A program made the position numbers and the translations under genes. Source: a bacterium (GTDB taxonomy: Bacteria > Pseudomonadota > Gammaproteobacteria > Burkholderiales > Thiobacillaceae). From it: 34,926 bases of DNA. Positions 27,575 to 34,926 of this stretch are shown piece by piece (the first letter of the stretch is position 1; each line of letters starts with the position of its first letter). A model generated the notes under the pieces. The model searched no databases, was not told the DNA's origin, and saw only the letters and a program-made list of their open reading frames with translations. The stretch spans positions 1 to 34,926 of the forward strand of contig WOUQ01000021.1 in assembly GCA_009772925.1 (NCBI GenBank), in the 5' to 3' direction.

Positions 27575-27970
27575 TCACGCCACGACGCACAGGACTTCGC
27601 CGCCGACGCCCAGGGAACGGGCCTTGCGGTCGGTCATCACACCGCGCGAAGTGGATACGATGGCGACGCCCAGCCCGTTCATGACGCGGGGCAGGTCGTC
27701 GCGGCCCTTGTAAATCCGGAGGCCGGGTTTGCTGATGCGCTCGATCTTCTCGATGACGGGGCGGCCGGCATAGTACTTCAGCGCGACCTCCATCTCGGGC
27801 AATCCGGAATTGTCGCGAACGACGAAGCCGTCGATATAGCCCTCGTCCTGCAGCACCTGGGCGATGGCCTTCTTCAGCTTGGAGGAAGGCATGCGCACGG
27901 ACACCTTCTCGGTCATCTGGGCGTTGCGAATGCGGGTCAGCATATCGGCGATGGGATCACTCATGCTCAT
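27575..27970 (-). CDS. rpsH: 30S ribosomal protein S8
   Basis: A 131-residue primary 16S rRNA-binding protein; in E. coli it represses the spc operon by binding within rplE mRNA. It has [17 protein letters not shown] and the C-terminal [20 protein letters not shown]. It is 12 bases after rpsN. A start two codons downstream (MSDPI) is possible. Confidence 0.99.
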   Translation of the reverse strand: MSMSDPIADMLTRIRNAQMTEKVSVRMPSSKLKKAIAQVLQDEGYIDGFVVRDNSGLPEMEVALKYYAGRPVIEKIERISKPGLRIYKGRDDLPRVMNGLGVAIVSTSRGVMTDRKARSLGVGGEVLCVVA

Positions 27971-27982
27971 CTTTTATCTCCC

Positions 27983-28288
27983 TTACCAGCTGGCCTTGAC
28001 CACGCCCGGAATCTCGCCCTTCATGGCGATCTCGCGAATCATGTTGCGGCACAGGCCGAACTTGCGGAACACACCGCGGGGGCGGCCGGTGAGCTGGCAA
28101 CGGTTGCGCAGCCGGCTTTCACTGGCGTTGCGCGGCAGGGATTGCAGCTTCAGGCGGGCATCCATGCGCTCGTCGTCATCACGCTTCACGTCCTGGATGA
28201 TCGCCTTGAGTTCGGCGCGCTTGGCGGCATACTTCTTCACCATCTTGCGGCGCTTGTCTTCACGGTTGATCAGTGCGAGCTTGGCCAT
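27983..28288 (-). CDS. rpsN: 30S ribosomal protein S14
   Basis: A 101-residue long-form S14 without the zinc-binding CxxC pairs (C-minus type). It ends [20 protein letters not shown] and [13 protein letters not shown]-like residues typical of Proteobacteria. It is seven bases after rplE. Confidence 0.98.
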   Translation of the reverse strand: MAKLALINREDKRRKMVKKYAAKRAELKAIIQDVKRDDDERMDARLKLQSLPRNASESRLRNRCQLTGRPRGVFRKFGLCRNMIREIAMKGEIPGVVKASW

Positions 28289-28295
28289 CGCAACC

Positions 28296-28835
28296 TCAAT
28301 TCTTGAAAGGGAACTTGAACGCCGCCAGAAGGGCCTTGGCCTCTTCGTCGGTCTTGGCGGTCGTGGTGATGGTGATGTTCATGCCGCGCAGGACGTCGAT
28401 CTTCTCGTACTCGATCTCCGGGAAGATGATCTGCTCCTTCACGCCCATGCTGTAGTTGCCGCGACCGTCGAAGCCCTTGCCGCCGATGCCGCGGAAGTCG
28501 CGGATGCGGGGAATGGCGACGGTGACCAGACGGTCCAGGAACTCGTACATCTGATCCCGGCGCAGGGTCACCATGCAGCCGACGGGGTAACCGTCACGGA
28601 TCTTGAAAGTGGCGATGGACTTGCGCGACAGGGTTACCACCGGTTTCTGGCCAGCGATCTTGGTCATGTCGCCAACGGCGTGTTCCATCACCTTCTTGTC
28701 GCCGACGGCCTCTCCCACCCCCATGTTCAGGGTGATCTTGGTGATGCGGGGCACCTCCATCGGAGACTTGTAGCCGAATCGGTCGGTCAATTGCTTGGCC
28801 ACCGTGTCCTTGTAGAAATCATGCATACGCGCCAT
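28296..28835 (-). CDS. rplE: 50S ribosomal protein L5
   Basis: A 179-residue 5S rRNA-binding protein. It has [30 protein letters not shown] and the C-terminal [20 protein letters not shown]. The ATG at 28833-28835 gives the standard L5 length and has an AGGA site upstream; an in-frame start six codons earlier is less likely. Confidence 0.98.
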   Translation of the reverse strand: MARMHDFYKDTVAKQLTDRFGYKSPMEVPRITKITLNMGVGEAVGDKKVMEHAVGDMTKIAGQKPVVTLSRKSIATFKIRDGYPVGCMVTLRRDQMYEFLDRLVTVAIPRIRDFRGIGGKGFDGRGNYSMGVKEQIIFPEIEYEKIDVLRGMNITITTTAKTDEEAKALLAAFKFPFKN

Positions 28836-28845
28836 GGTCGCTTCC

Positions 28846-29160
28846 TCACGCATCCACTACTTCGCCGTTGGACTTGAAGAAGCGCACCATGCGCCCGTCC
28901 TCCAACGTTTTTATGCCCACGCGATCTCCCTTGCTGGTGGCGGGGTTGAATAACGCCACGTTGGAGATGTCGATGGGCATGTCCTTGTCCATGAAGCCGC
29001 CGGTGGTGCCGCGCATGGGATTGGGCTTCACCGCCTTGCGCACGCGGTTCACGCCTTCCACCACCAGAGCCCCCTCCAGCACGCGCAGCACGGTGCCGCG
29101 CTTGCCCTTGTCCTTGCCGGTCGTCACGATGACCTCGTCACCCTTGCGAATCTTGCGCAT
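28846..29160 (-). CDS. rplX: 50S ribosomal protein L24
   Basis: A 104-residue assembly-initiator protein with a KOW motif at the N-terminus ([21 protein letters not shown]). It is ten bases after rplN. Confidence 0.99.
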   Translation of the reverse strand: MRKIRKGDEVIVTTGKDKGKRGTVLRVLEGALVVEGVNRVRKAVKPNPMRGTTGGFMDKDMPIDISNVALFNPATSKGDRVGIKTLEDGRMVRFFKSNGEVVDA

Positions 29161-29170
29161 GATGAACTCC

Positions 29171-29539
<369 letters not shown>

Positions 29540-29663
29540 GTTCTCTCTCCAACTTGCCCGCCCTGAGGCCGGCAGTTTTGGATCCCGTTCGGGTTGAGCG
29601 CGCCATCGCTGACGCGCCGTTCAAAATAGGCCCAACGCAAGGTCGGGCGCTGAAAAGCTGACG

Positions 29664-29692
29664 ATTATGCCGTCTGCTTCAACTGAATGCAA
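29664..29692 (-). promoter_or_regulatory. Candidate promoter before rplN
   Basis: On the minus strand CATAAT (29664-29669; five of six) lies 17 bases after TTGCAT (29687-29692; three of six). It sits in the 159-base rpsQ-rplN gap and would drive the spc part of the cluster, matching the position of the E. coli spc promoter. The leader would be about 117 bases and holds an imperfect GC stem near 29560-29575. Confidence 0.45.
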
Positions 29693-29698
29693 CAACTA

Positions 29699-29971
29699 TC
29701 AGACGAAGCGCGCCTTTTCGACCAGGCGAGCCACCTTCCAGGTTTTGGTCCTGGACAGCGGGCGGCACTCCTCGATCACCACCACGTCACCGGGGTGGAA
29801 CTCGTTGTTCTCGTCGTGCGCGTGATACTTCTTGGACAGACGGATGATCTTGCCGTAGAGCGGGTGCTTGACCTTGCGCTCGACCAGGACCGTCACGGTC
29901 TTGTTCATCTTGTCGCTGACCACCGTGCCGGTGAGGGCGCGGATGTTTTTTTCGGATTGCTGTTCGCTCAT
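29699..29971 (-). CDS. rpsQ: 30S ribosomal protein S17
   Basis: A 90-residue OB-fold 16S rRNA-binding protein. It has [27 protein letters not shown] and ends [16 protein letters not shown] set the start at the ATG at 29969-29971 ([10 protein letters not shown]); the longer upstream frame overlaps rpmC and has no similarity. It is the last gene of the S10 part. Confidence 0.98.
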   Translation of the reverse strand: MSEQQSEKNIRALTGTVVSDKMNKTVTVLVERKVKHPLYGKIIRLSKKYHAHDENNEFHPGDVVVIEECRPLSRTKTWKVARLVEKARFV

Positions 29972-29981
29972 GGTGGACTCG

Positions 29982-30182
29982 TCAGTTGCCGGCCTTGAGC
30001 TTCGCGGTGGCCATGACGGTGCGCACGCGGGCGATGTCACGGCGGACCTTGCGAATCTCGTGGGTCTTGTTGGTCTGTTGGGTGGAAAGCTGCATGCGCA
30101 GGCTGAACTGGGCACGCAGCAACTCCTTGAGTTCCTTCTTCAGCTCGTCAGCGCCCTTGGTCTTCAGTTCACTGGCTTTCAT
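29982..30182 (-). CDS. rpmC: 50S ribosomal protein L29
   Basis: A 66-residue two-helix protein at the exit tunnel. It has [21 protein letters not shown] and [17 protein letters not shown]. The ATG at 30180-30182 is one base from the rplP stop. Confidence 0.98.
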   Translation of the reverse strand: MKASELKTKGADELKKELKELLRAQFSLRMQLSTQQTNKTHEIRKVRRDIARVRTVMATAKLKAGN

Positions 30183-30183
30183 C

Positions 30184-30600
30184 TCACACCCCAAAGTGAC
30201 GGGAAACAAACGTGGTGGCGATGGGCAACTTGGCGGCGGCCAGGCGGAAGGCCTCGCGCGCGATCTCCTCGGTCACCCCTTCCATCTCGTACAGCACCTT
30301 GCCGGGCTGGATCTCGGCGACCCAGTACTCCGGATTACCCTTGCCGTTACCCATGCGGACCTCGGCAGGCTTCTGGGAAATCGGCTTGTCCGGGAAGATG
30401 CGGATCCAGATACGGCCACCCCGTTTGATGTGACGGGTCATGGCGCGACGGGCGGCCTCGATCTGACGGGCGGTGATGCGGCCGCGGGCGATGGCCTTGA
30501 GGCCGAACTCGCCGAAGCTGACCTTGGCGCCACGCGTGGCCAGACCGGTATTCCGGCCCTTCTGTTCCTTGCGGTACTTTCTGCGATTGGGTTGCAGCAT
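30184..30600 (-). CDS. rplP: 50S ribosomal protein L16
   Basis: A 138-residue protein near the peptidyl transferase centre. It starts [17 protein letters not shown] and has [19 protein letters not shown] and [19 protein letters not shown]. It is five bases after rpsC. Confidence 0.99.
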   Translation of the reverse strand: MLQPNRRKYRKEQKGRNTGLATRGAKVSFGEFGLKAIARGRITARQIEAARRAMTRHIKRGGRIWIRIFPDKPISQKPAEVRMGNGKGNPEYWVAEIQPGKVLYEMEGVTEEIAREAFRLAAAKLPIATTFVSRHFGV

Positions 30601-30605
30601 GACGG

Positions 30606-31313
30606 TTACTCCTTTCCGGCGCGCGGCGCGGACGGACGACGGGGCCGGCGCTCGGGCTCGGGCGCTGCCACGGGCTTGTCGCCACGCGCCAGGCTTTCGC
30701 CCTTGTAGACCCACACCTTGATGCCGATGACACCGTAGGTGGTATTGGCCTCGGAGGTGGCGTAATCGATGTCGGCGCGCAGCGTATGCAGGGGCACGCG
30801 GCCTTCGCGGTACCACTCGGTACGGGCGATTTCCGCGCCGTTCAGCCGGCCGGCGGACATCACCTTGATGCCCTGTGCGCCGAAACGCATGGCGTTCTGC
30901 ATGGCGCGCTTCATGGCGCGGCGGAACATGATGCGCTTCTCCAGCTGGTTGGCGATGGAGTCGGCAATCAACTGGGCGTCGGTCTCGGGCTTGCGCACTT
31001 CCTCGATGTTGAGCGTGACCGGCACCGACATGAGGGCGTTCAACTGCTTGCGCAGGGACTCGATGTCCTCGCCCTTCTTGCCGATGACCACACCGGGACG
31101 GCTGGAGAACAGCGTGATGCGCGCGTTCTTCGCCGGACGCTCGATGATGATTTTGCTGATGGAGGCGTGCGCCAGTTTCTTCTTCAGGAACTGGCGAACC
31201 TTGATGTCCTCGTTCAGGGTCGTGGCGAAGCCCTTGCTATTGGCGAACCACTTCGACGTCCAGCCCTTGTTGACGCTGAGCCGGAAGCCGGTCGGATGAA
31301 TCTTCTGTCCCAT
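30606..31313 (-). CDS. rpsC: 30S ribosomal protein S3
   Basis: A 235-residue mRNA-entry protein with a KH domain ([20 protein letters not shown]) and the C-terminal domain [19 protein letters not shown]. The start at 31311-31313 ([12 protein letters not shown]) is the family start; an upstream in-frame codon would overlap rplV. The tail is Pro/Arg-rich. Confidence 0.99.
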   Translation of the reverse strand: MGQKIHPTGFRLSVNKGWTSKWFANSKGFATTLNEDIKVRQFLKKKLAHASISKIIIERPAKNARITLFSSRPGVVIGKKGEDIESLRKQLNALMSVPVTLNIEEVRKPETDAQLIADSIANQLEKRIMFRRAMKRAMQNAMRFGAQGIKVMSAGRLNGAEIARTEWYREGRVPLHTLRADIDYATSEANTTYGVIGIKVWVYKGESLARGDKPVAAPEPERRPRRPSAPRAGKE

Positions 31314-31323
31314 GTGCCTTCCT

Positions 31324-31653
31324 TCAGTCGCCAACCGTCACGGTAATGTGACAGGTGGGTTTGCTAATGCGGTTGCCGCGGCCCTTGGCGCGCGCGGTGA
31401 AGCGCTTCAGGGTGGCGCCCTGGTCGACGTAAATGGTCTTCACCTTCAGCTCGTCGATGTCCGCGCCCTCGTTGTGCTCGGCATTGGCGATGGCGGACTC
31501 CAGCACCTTCTTGATGGTGAAGGCGGCCTTCTGGGGGGAGAAGGCGAGGATGTTGAGGGCCTGGTCCACGGGCTTGCCGCGCACCAGGTCGGCGACCAGG
31601 CGGGCCTTCTGGGAGGACAGCCGCGTACCGCGCAAAATGGCAGAAACTTGCAT
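31324..31653 (-). CDS. rplV: 50S ribosomal protein L22
   Basis: A 109-residue protein whose loop lines the exit tunnel. It has [25 protein letters not shown] and the C-terminal [18 protein letters not shown]. It is 11 bases after rpsS. Confidence 0.99.
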   Translation of the reverse strand: MQVSAILRGTRLSSQKARLVADLVRGKPVDQALNILAFSPQKAAFTIKKVLESAIANAEHNEGADIDELKVKTIYVDQGATLKRFTARAKGRGNRISKPTCHITVTVGD

Positions 31654-31664
31654 CGCTGTGCTCC

Positions 31665-31943
31665 TTATTTCTTCTTGGCCTTCTTGTCGGCGGCGTGACC
31701 CTTGAAGGTGCGGGTCAGCGAAAATTCGCCGAGCTTGTGGCCAACCATGTTTTCCGTGACGAACACGGGGATGTGCTGCTTGCCGTTGTGCACGGCCAGC
31801 GTCAGCCCGATGAAATCGGGCAGGATGGTGGAGCGGCGGGACCAGGTCTTCACCGGCTTCTTGTCGCCGGTGGCCAGGGCGGCCATCACCTTTTTCATCA
31901 GATGCCCGTCAACGAAGGGGCCTTTTTTAACGGAACGAGCCAT
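31665..31943 (-). CDS. rpsS: 30S ribosomal protein S19
   Basis: A 92-residue head protein beginning [19 protein letters not shown], with [20 protein letters not shown]. The ATG at 31941-31943 follows AGGTGA at good spacing; an ATG two codons upstream is less usual for the family. Confidence 0.98.
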   Translation of the reverse strand: MARSVKKGPFVDGHLMKKVMAALATGDKKPVKTWSRRSTILPDFIGLTLAVHNGKQHIPVFVTENMVGHKLGEFSLTRTFKGHAADKKAKKK

Positions 31944-31956
31944 ATCCACTCACCTC

Positions 31957-32781
31957 TTACGCTTTGTGACGGCGGCGCACGATCATGCCGTCGGTCCGCT
32001 TGTTGTTGCGGGTGCGATAACCCTTGGTGGGCTGACCCCAGGGAGACACGGGCACGCGCCCCTCGCCGGTGCGGCCCTCGCCACCGCCATGCGGGTGGTC
32101 GATGGGGTTCATCGCCGTGCCGCGCACCGTCGGTCGGATGCCGCGCCAGCGGTTGGCGCCGGCCTTGCCGATGGAACGCAGGCTGTGCTCTTCGTTACCG
32201 ACTTCGCCCAGGGTGGCGCGACAGTCGATATGCACCTTGCGGATTTCGCCGGAGCGCAGCCGCAACTGCGCGTAGCTGCCCTCGCGCGCCAGCAGCTGCA
32301 CGGAAGCGCCGGCGGAGCGGGCGATCTGCGCGCCCTTGTTGGGCATCATCTCGACGCAGTGCACGGTGGAACCGACCGGGATGTTGCGCAGCGGCAGACA
32401 GTTGCCCGGCTTGATGGGCGCCTCGGCGCCATTCATCAGGGTGGCGCCCACCTCGACGCCACGGGGCGCGATGATGTAGCGGCGCTCGCCGTCGGCGTAG
32501 CAGAGCAGCGCGATGTGCGCGCTACGGTTGGGGTCGTACTCGATGCGCTCGACGCGGGCGGCGATACCGTCCTTGTTGCGCCTGAAGTCGATGATCCGGT
32601 AGTGCTGCTTGTGGCCACCGCCCTTGTGCCGGGTGGTGATGTGACCGTTGTTGTTGCGCCCGGCCTTGCGGTTCTGCTTCTCCACCAGGGTCGCTTCGGG
32701 CTTGCCCTTGTGCAGGCCCGGCGTGACCACCTTGACGACGGCGCGACGGCCGGCGGAGGTCGGTTTGACTTTGACCAGCAT
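31957..32781 (-). CDS. rplB: 50S ribosomal protein L2
   Basis: A 274-residue protein essential for subunit association and peptidyl transfer. It has [20 protein letters not shown] and the C-terminal [17 protein letters not shown] that contains the conserved functional His. It is three bases after rplW. Confidence 0.99.
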   Translation of the reverse strand: MLVKVKPTSAGRRAVVKVVTPGLHKGKPEATLVEKQNRKAGRNNNGHITTRHKGGGHKQHYRIIDFRRNKDGIAARVERIEYDPNRSAHIALLCYADGERRYIIAPRGVEVGATLMNGAEAPIKPGNCLPLRNIPVGSTVHCVEMMPNKGAQIARSAGASVQLLAREGSYAQLRLRSGEIRKVHIDCRATLGEVGNEEHSLRSIGKAGANRWRGIRPTVRGTAMNPIDHPHGGGEGRTGEGRVPVSPWGQPTKGYRTRNNKRTDGMIVRRRHKA

Positions 32782-32784
32782 GGC

Positions 32785-33096
32785 TTATTCTCCTGCCGCG
32801 AAGTTGAGTTCCTGGCCCGGCTTCAGGCAGACGAAGGCCTTCTTCCAGTCGGAACGGCGGCCGGTGAAACGGCCGAATCGCTTGTTCTTGCCCTTCACGT
32901 TGGCCACCTTCACATCCTTGACCTGGACCTTGAAGAGCAGCTCCACGGCGGCCTTGATCTCGGGCTTGGTGGCGTCGGTGGCGACACGGAAGATGACCTG
33001 CTCGCGCTTGTCGGCCAGCATGGTCGCCTTTTCGGAGATGATCGGCGCCAGAATGACCTGGAGCAGGCGCTCCTCTTTCATCGGCGTGGCGTTCAT
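32785..33096 (-). CDS. rplW: 50S ribosomal protein L23
   Basis: A 103-residue exit-tunnel protein, docking site for trigger factor and SRP. It has [17 protein letters not shown] and a C-terminal [17 protein letters not shown]. The ATG at 33094-33096 overlaps the rplD stop by four bases (ATGA); a second ATG at 33081 would give a protein five residues shorter. Confidence 0.97.
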   Translation of the reverse strand: MNATPMKEERLLQVILAPIISEKATMLADKREQVIFRVATDATKPEIKAAVELLFKVQVKDVKVANVKGKNKRFGRFTGRRSDWKKAFVCLKPGQELNFAAGE

Positions 33097-33716
33097 GCGT
33101 ACATCTCCTCGAAGGACTTGACGGCGTCGCGGGTCATGAGGACGCGGTCGAAACGGATCAGGCTGACAGGATCGGCCTGCTGGGGCTCGAGCACCAGGAC
33201 GTTGTGCATGTTGCGGGCGGACAGCCAGAGGTTGTCGTCCACCACCGGGGAAATGATCAACACCCGATCGGTCATGCCCATGCTCTTCAGCTTGCCGGCC
33301 AGGATCCTGGTCTTGGGGGCGTCGACGCCCAGGCTTTCCACCACGGAAAGACGACCATCGGCCGCCAGACGCGAAAGAATGGAGGCAATGCCGGCGCGGT
33401 ACATCTTGCGGTTGACCTTCTGCGCGAAGTTCTCGTCCGGCTTGTTCGGGAAGGCGCGGCCGCCGCCACGCCACAAGGGCGAGGAAGTCATGCCGGCGCG
33501 GGCGCGGCCGGTACCTTTCTGACGGAAGGGCTTCTTCGTGCTGTGGCGCACCTCGGCCCGCGTCAGCTGGGCGCGATCGCCTTGCCGTCCATTGGCCATG
33601 TAGGCGGTCACCACCTGGTGCACCAGCGCTTCGTTGTATTCACGGCCGAACAGGCTGTCGGCCGCGCTCACGGCGCCCGCGTCCTGGCCTTGATCATTGA
33701 TGAGCTTGAGGTCCAT
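33093..33716 (-). CDS. rplD: 50S ribosomal protein L4
   Basis: A 207-residue protein whose extended loop reaches the exit tunnel; in E. coli it also represses the S10 operon. It has [20 protein letters not shown] and [15 protein letters not shown]. The ATG overlaps the rplC stop by one base (TGATG arrangement). Confidence 0.99.
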   Translation of the reverse strand: MDLKLINDQGQDAGAVSAADSLFGREYNEALVHQVVTAYMANGRQGDRAQLTRAEVRHSTKKPFRQKGTGRARAGMTSSPLWRGGGRAFPNKPDENFAQKVNRKMYRAGIASILSRLAADGRLSVVESLGVDAPKTRILAGKLKSMGMTDRVLIISPVVDDNLWLSARNMHNVLVLEPQQADPVSLIRFDRVLMTRDAVKSFEEMYA

Positions 33717-34360
33717 CAGGCACCTCCTTTCACGGCAGGCAGCACGACGACATCGCCACCCTTGGCGCCGGGCACGGCACCCTTGATCAGGAGCAGCTGA
33801 CGCTCGGCATCCACGCGCACCACTTCCAGGTTCTGCACGGTGCGGTTGACCGCGCCATAGTGACCGGACATGCGCTTGCCGGGAAAGATGCGGCCAGGGT
33901 CCTGGGCCTGGCCGATGGAGCCGGGCACGTTATGGGAGCGGGAGTTGCCGTGCGACGCGCGCTGCGAGCTGAAGTTGTGCCGCTTGATGGTGCCGGCGAA
34001 ACCCTTGCCCTGGGTAACCCCGGACACATCGACCATCTGGCCCGCCTGGAAAATTTCCACGCTCACCGCGACGCCGGGCTGATATTGGGCCAGCACGTCC
34101 TCGCCGACACGGAACTCGGTCATGCCGATGGCGGCTTCGACGCCCGCCTTGGCGTAATGACCGGTCTCGGGCTTGCTGACGCGACTGGGTTTGCGCTTGC
34201 CATAGGCGACCTGGAGGGCGGTATAGCCGTCCGTGGCGGTCGTCTTGACTTGACTGACGCGGTTGTTCGACACGTCCAGCACGGTCACCGGGATGGAAGC
34301 GCCATCCTCGGCGAAAATGCGGGTCATGCCGATCTTCCGACCGACAAGGCCTAGACTCAT
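33716..34360 (-). CDS. rplC: 50S ribosomal protein L3
   Basis: A 214-residue early-assembly protein. It has [18 protein letters not shown], the central loop [18 protein letters not shown] (the Gln is the site methylated by PrmB in E. coli) and [17 protein letters not shown] 94-base gap separates it from rpsJ. Confidence 0.99.
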   Translation of the reverse strand: MSLGLVGRKIGMTRIFAEDGASIPVTVLDVSNNRVSQVKTTATDGYTALQVAYGKRKPSRVSKPETGHYAKAGVEAAIGMTEFRVGEDVLAQYQPGVAVSVEIFQAGQMVDVSGVTQGKGFAGTIKRHNFSSQRASHGNSRSHNVPGSIGQAQDPGRIFPGKRMSGHYGAVNRTVQNLEVVRVDAERQLLLIKGAVPGAKGGDVVVLPAVKGGA

Positions 34361-34454
34361 CTTCTAGTTTCCTTCTTAAGGCGCCGACTGCAATTGGCCG
34401 GCAGGTTCAAATTCGGGGACTTGGGCCGCCCCCAGGGCCTGTATTGCTTACCGC

Positions 34455-34766
34455 TTACTGCAACTTGATCTCGACGTCGACCCCGGCGGGCAGATCCAGC
34501 TTCATCAAGGCATCCACCGTCTTGTCGGTAGGATCGATGATGTCCATCAGGCGCTTGTGGGTGCGAATCTCCAACTGATCGCGGGAGGACTTGTTCACAT
34601 GCGGCGAGCGCAGGATATCGAAGCGCTCGATGGCGGTCGGCAGGGGGACGGGACCCTTGACCACGGCGCCGGTGCGCTTGGCGGTGTCGACGATCTCCAT
34701 GGCCGACTGGTCGATCAGCTTGTAATCGTAGGCCTTGAGCCGGATACGGATTTTCTGGCTTTGCAT
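34455..34766 (-). CDS. rpsJ: 30S ribosomal protein S10 (NusE)
   Basis: A 103-residue head protein that also joins the NusB antitermination complex. It has [34 protein letters not shown] and [26 protein letters not shown]. It is the first gene of the S10 operon here, 61 bases after tuf and behind a terminator hairpin. I find no clear promoter in that short gap. Confidence 0.99.
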   Translation of the reverse strand: MQSQKIRIRLKAYDYKLIDQSAMEIVDTAKRTGAVVKGPVPLPTAIERFDILRSPHVNKSSRDQLEIRTHKRLMDIIDPTDKTVDALMKLDLPAGVDVEIKLQ

Positions 34767-34784
34767 TGCGTTTCCCGAAACAGG

Positions 34785-34809
34785 AAAAGGCGGGATTTTA
34801 CCCGCCTTT
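34785..34809 (-). terminator. Terminator/attenuator between tuf and rpsJ
   Basis: On the minus strand a 9-bp stem (AAAGGCGGG / CCCGCCTTT) with a six-base loop is followed by a short T-run (TTTTCC). It lies 18 bases after the tuf stop and should end most tuf transcripts; the weak T-run may allow read-through into rpsJ. Confidence 0.7.
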
Positions 34810-34827
34810 CCGGAGTTGAATCAAGCT

Positions 34828-34926
34828 TTACTCGATAATCTTCGCCACCACGCCGGCGCCGACGGTACGGCCGCCTTCACGGATGGCGAAGCGCAGACCT
34901 TCTTCCATGGCGATGGGGGCGATCAG
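34828..34926 (-). CDS. tuf: Elongation factor Tu, C-terminal end (partial)
   Basis: The last 32 residues of EF-Tu and its TAA stop; the gene continues beyond the window edge. The segment [20 protein letters not shown] and the ending AKIIE are the invariant C-terminus of domain III. Its place before rpsJ is the normal str-S10 junction. Confidence 0.97.

Overview
The window reads as chromosomal DNA of a GC-rich betaproteobacterium. The evidence is the gene content and order (FmdB zinc-ribbon protein, DUF502 protein and aspS in one operon; uvrA divergent from a YajR-type transporter that is followed by ssb; infA and rpmJ between secY and rpsM) and the protein sequences. The genus cannot be resolved. 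No tRNA, rRNA or CRISPR array is visible.

Layout. (1) 1-1140 is an accessory patch: the 3' part of a frameshifted IS5-type transposase, then an AT-richer nuclease-like gene that looks like a stray integron cassette (core-like site near 570, attC-like structure near 1050-1133), itself frameshifted in an A6 run. (2) 1160-1265 holds two dispersed-type palindromes. (3) 1272-4063, minus strand: fmdB-like gene, DUF502 membrane protein, aspS (signature of a non-discriminating enzyme), with an extended -10 promoter. (4) 4109-7531, minus strand: yajR-like transporter, ssb, stand-alone acyl-ACP synthetase. (5) 7746-11344, plus strand: an exported cytochrome c fused to a group 1 truncated haemoglobin, then uvrA. 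(6) 11383-14545 is a small defence/toxin islet: a DUF4160/DUF2442 pair, a Tat-type aldo/keto reductase, a ribbon-helix-helix/MazF toxin-antitoxin pair, the N-terminal stub of an Eco57I-like restriction-modification enzyme, and an intact Mrr-type restriction endonuclease that seems to have replaced the rest of it. (7) 14745-20774 is housekeeping and metabolic: a small conserved protein, an HDOD protein, an RsuA/RluF-type pseudouridine synthase, an RlmN-like radical SAM methyltransferase, a membrane-anchored RquA/UbiE-like methyltransferase interrupted by an amber codon, glycerate 2-kinase, and SAM hydroxide adenosyltransferase. (8) 20824-34926, minus strand, is the S10-spc-alpha ribosomal protein cluster, from the last codons of tuf through rpsJ to rplQ, closed by a rho-independent terminator.

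The ribosomal cluster is tightly packed, with many gaps under 20 bases and several stop/start overlaps. The two large exceptions each carry a promoter candidate: before rplN (159 bases) and before rpsM (76 bases, with a near-consensus -35 and a perfect -10 next to a hairpin). A terminator hairpin separates tuf from rpsJ.

The most interesting item is the cytochrome c-truncated haemoglobin fusion (7746-8417), a predicted two-haem exported protein with a substituted distal pocket. Next are the RquA-like gene with its in-frame TAG, the Mrr-for-RM replacement scar, and the cassette-like element. Three genes are broken by single-base events (a G4 run, an A6 run, a TAG). Reads should be checked before any of them is called a pseudogene.
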